Below, in pieces: positions 61,461 through 64,000 of a DNA stretch of 64,000 nucleotides. Made by a program: the position numbers and the translations under genes. The stretch spans positions 1,205,678 to 1,269,677 of the forward strand of contig CAJNOI010000002.1 of assembly GCA_905250115.1 (NCBI GenBank). The letters run 5' to 3'. Below the pieces are notes generated by a model. It searched no databases. It saw only the letters and a list, made by a program, of their open reading frames with translations, and was not told the origin of the DNA. Source of the DNA: Adineta steineri (lineage: Eukaryota > Rotifera > Eurotatoria > Adinetida > Adinetidae). How positions within the stretch are numbered: position 1 is the stretch's first letter; each line of letters starts with the position of its first letter.

Positions 61461-62927
61461 TCTCAATTATTTAATAATCGATATCTAAATAAAAATAAGA
61501 TCAAAGTTCAGTTAACTTTTAGAACAAATAACAGATTTGTTTCTAATAGATAATTATAAATTAGCAAACAGCTGTTGATTGACGCAAACAAAACTATAGC
61601 ATATTCTTATTTAGCTACATTTATAGATACTGTCGCATTGTACGTTAATATTTTTATCTTACCGTCTATTCAACAGTTATAAATCTCTTACAATGATTTG
61701 AATACTATATATTTATGTAAAGAATAATAAATAAAAGACAACTATATACGTGATAGTTACAATATATAATGATTTGAAAAGAAAAAAAGACGTTCTCACA
61801 CCTAGACTAATAAAGTATTATCTTAATTCTAGCGACGTCAAATAAAAAGAAATTAAAAATTTAGCTATTATAAAGCCAGACAGGTTTTATCTAGGTTATT
61901 TTCTATTTAGAATTTTTTTTTCTTCGAAGATATAAATAGTTAATTATGATAAAGATTAAAAATAAGAAATAGAACAGGTTTTAGTTTATGAGAAATAACT
62001 GAAAAGAATAGAAAAATATGTCAGAACAATTCAATATTAAAACAAGCCTACTCTTTTCTTCTTATCTGACATGTTATGAACACCATACGCGTTTGTCATA
62101 TGATTACTATATACTTAGTTCTTCAAAAAACGACAATAAATAATACGTGATCTAAAAGAAATTTTTTTTTTGCTATATCAAATTTCTATATGTCAGAGAT
62201 TGTCATATGTTCTTGTTGTTATACTTTTATATCAGAGATTTTAGATAAAGCTAGAAGATAATGTTGTGCTGACCTCGATAAAAAAAGTAATAATTTTCTT
62301 GAAATCATGAGGGATAGAAAGTACTTACCGTTGTCTATTTTTTCTGTTGTTACTTACAGTTTAATTATCGAAGGACTTGTTCTTTTTCTTTCCTTCTTTG
62401 TTCTGTCTTCTACTCTGTTCTATATATATACAACTGACAGTTTTATGGCATTCAACTAGCAAGAAAAGCCATTGAAAAGAAAAGATATGATTATTTGACA
62501 TACACCCCATGGTATCTATATGATTAAAAAGGATTCCATCTACTCTTCCAGACTTATATTCATCACAGGAAATATTGCTTCTATTTTAAAAACATAACTA
62601 AAAAAATAAGTCGTAATTGACAAGCATCGTACACATGCATACAAATAATCTATGGGAATAGTAATTATATTTCATACTTAATATATTACTATATATATGT
62701 ATATGTATACTCACGATTAATTGTCTTCGATTTATTCTATTCATATGTAAATATTATTAAAACTACTATTTTTAAGCGTCTATTTAACTAATGGCAATGT
62801 AAATTAGTAAATATTAAATGAATACGTTATCACACAAATGAAATTTTATTTACTTTTTCAAAATAGAATAAGAAAATATGAAATGAAAAACAAGAAAAAG
62901 AAAAGTGTGGATAATAACATCTTTTTT
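61461..62927. other. Intergenic, no gene recognised
   Basis: About 1.5 kb of AT-rich sequence upstream of the GPCR and downstream of DRC9. Nothing recognised. Confidence 0.5.
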
Positions 62928-63730
62928 TTATTTCTTCTTTTTTCCTTTTTTTCCTTTCTTCTTTTTGTATGGCCCAATTGCATTTCTAACAAGCATTCCT
63001 CTCCACCATGATTGAATTTTAACTGCAGCAAACATTTGTTGTTGTTCACGTTCTAATTGTCGACGACGACGTTCTTTTTCTGCTCGATCTTCACGAACAA
63101 CTTTTTCATAAAGTGTAAACTAAAGCAAAAACAATAGATTTTAATTAACTATCTAGTTATTTCTCTTACATCAGCAGCAATTTTTTGATATGCTGCTAAA
63201 TCTGATGCACGTGCTGATTTTAGTTTATCTAATTGAGTTTGTAAGGCAGCGGTTTCTTGATTATATTTTTCAAGCCAATCTTCAGTTTTTTGAGTAGTGT
63301 CCTTTTGAAAAAAATTACAGTTAATATTTTATGTAATACTACAAAAAAAAATCGAATACCTTGATATAAACACGCAAGTAATTTTCTGTTTCCGAATTTG
63401 ATTTCATTTCATCTTCAGAACGATTTTCTAATGACTGGAAAAAGGAAGAAACTTTAGTAATTATCATTCATTTATTCTATATTTACATCTTGTTCACGAC
63501 GCATATCTTGTTCAGCAATAGAACAACGTGCACGAATTTGTTCAAGATGATTTTCACATTTTTTCTTTTCATAGGTTATTTCAAGTTGTGCTTTAGCTTT
63601 TGCTTCTTGCAATTGATCTTTTTGATAAGCTATGACTTCAGCACGTCGTGCTAATTCAGTGATTTTTTCTTGACGGACATTTTGAATACTTTGTGTTAAT
63701 TCTTTAATACGTTGACGGCTTTCTTCTTCA
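62928..63730 (-). CDS. IQCG: Dynein regulatory complex protein 9 (IQCG), C-terminal part
   Basis: Subunit of the nexin-dynein regulatory complex of motile cilia; binds calmodulin through an IQ motif. Four exons are in the window (63487-63730, 63360-63434, 63170-63301, 62928-63119), all in frame; the N-terminal part lies beyond the right edge. The visible part is a long coiled coil (RRAEVIAYQKDQLQEAKAK, CENHLEQIRARCSIAEQD, DWLEKYNQETAALQTQLDK), then FTLYEKVVREDRAEKERRR, the IQ motif VKIQSWWRGMLVRNAIGPY and a Lys/Gly-rich end (KKKKGKKGKKKK), which is typical of DRC9. Ciliary function fits the ciliated corona of rotifers. Confidence 0.9.
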
Positions 63731-64000
63731 CTAAATAATCAAATATATTTACTTTGATTAAAAAAAAAAGAACGACGCAAAAGAAAATTAAACTAGAGCA
63801 AAACCAACAGCATATTTCCACATGAATACCTTATTATTATTTTATAAATATCTAAAATAATTTATATAAAAATCCTAATGAAAATATCGACCGAAGAACA
63901 TATTTTGACATGGAAACAACAATGTAAAAACTTATGAATTCACTAATTAATACTTTAGATTTCTTTCACAATGTAGCTCTTGATTATAGTTCATGCAATT
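63731..64000. other. DRC9 intron or upstream sequence at window edge
   Basis: No further DRC9 exon is seen in the last 270 bp; the remaining 5' exons must be outside the window. Confidence 0.5.

Overview
This window looks like an AT-rich chromosome segment from a bdelloid rotifer. The evidence is the roughly 70% A+T composition, the many 50-60 bp GT-AG introns, the metazoan gene content (DRC9, MIX23, NDUFAF3, TRPM, QARS, NDST, rhodopsin-class GPCR), dispersed TGTGGG repeats (the unit I recall as the bdelloid telomeric repeat), and several splice acceptors sitting 0-4 nt before start codons, as expected for spliced-leader trans-splicing. The organism call is an inference; no sequence search was possible. 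All gene structures were reassembled by hand from splice signals and reading phase.

Layout. 0-8 kb: 3' end of a heparan-sulfate N-deacetylase/N-sulfotransferase, then NDUFAF3 only 37 bp downstream (one exon lost in a 100-N gap), then a secreted/anchored LRR protein. 9.8-23 kb: RNA-binding-type protein, glutaminyl-tRNA synthetase (19 exons, 801 aa), an acidic protein, a small unidentified protein, a small secreted peptide gene, MIX23, and the ADP-ribose pyrophosphatase NUDT9 carrying a nested antisense reading frame in its last intron. 23-28 kb: a 5'-truncated DEAH helicase gene, repeats, and an intronless Yellow/MRJP-family gene. 28.8-44 kb: an ARM-TIR protein and a complete TRPM-family cation channel, both starting inside a ~560 bp inverted duplication. 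44-53 kb: gene-poor, repeat-rich, with a secreted K/E-rich protein and a Cys-rich membrane protein. 53.6-64 kb: two unidentified genes, an S/R-rich ORF, a GPCR and the 3' part of DRC9/IQCG.

How the genes may work together. The most interesting cluster is NUDT9 (hydrolyses ADP-ribose), ARM-TIR (SARM1-like architecture, possible NAD+ hydrolase making ADP-ribose) and TRPM (family whose TRPM2 branch is gated by ADP-ribose), all within 24 kb. The TRPM channel has no fused NUDT9-H domain. The ARM-TIR and TRPM genes each lie head to head with a first-exon fragment of the other, with about 417 bp between the start codons, so a shared bidirectional promoter seems to have been duplicated in inverted orientation.

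Repeats. Between 22.6 and 52.6 kb there are ten hairpin-like elements with arms made of telomere-like TGTGGG repeats and CATCTTGAGGGTG ends, plus several foldback elements with clear target-site duplications (10 bp Mutator-like; 8 bp hAT-like, twice). Three gene-fragment breakpoints fall exactly at telomere-like elements. N-gaps lie at 1298-1397, 19541-19640, 36105-36114 and 48612-48621.
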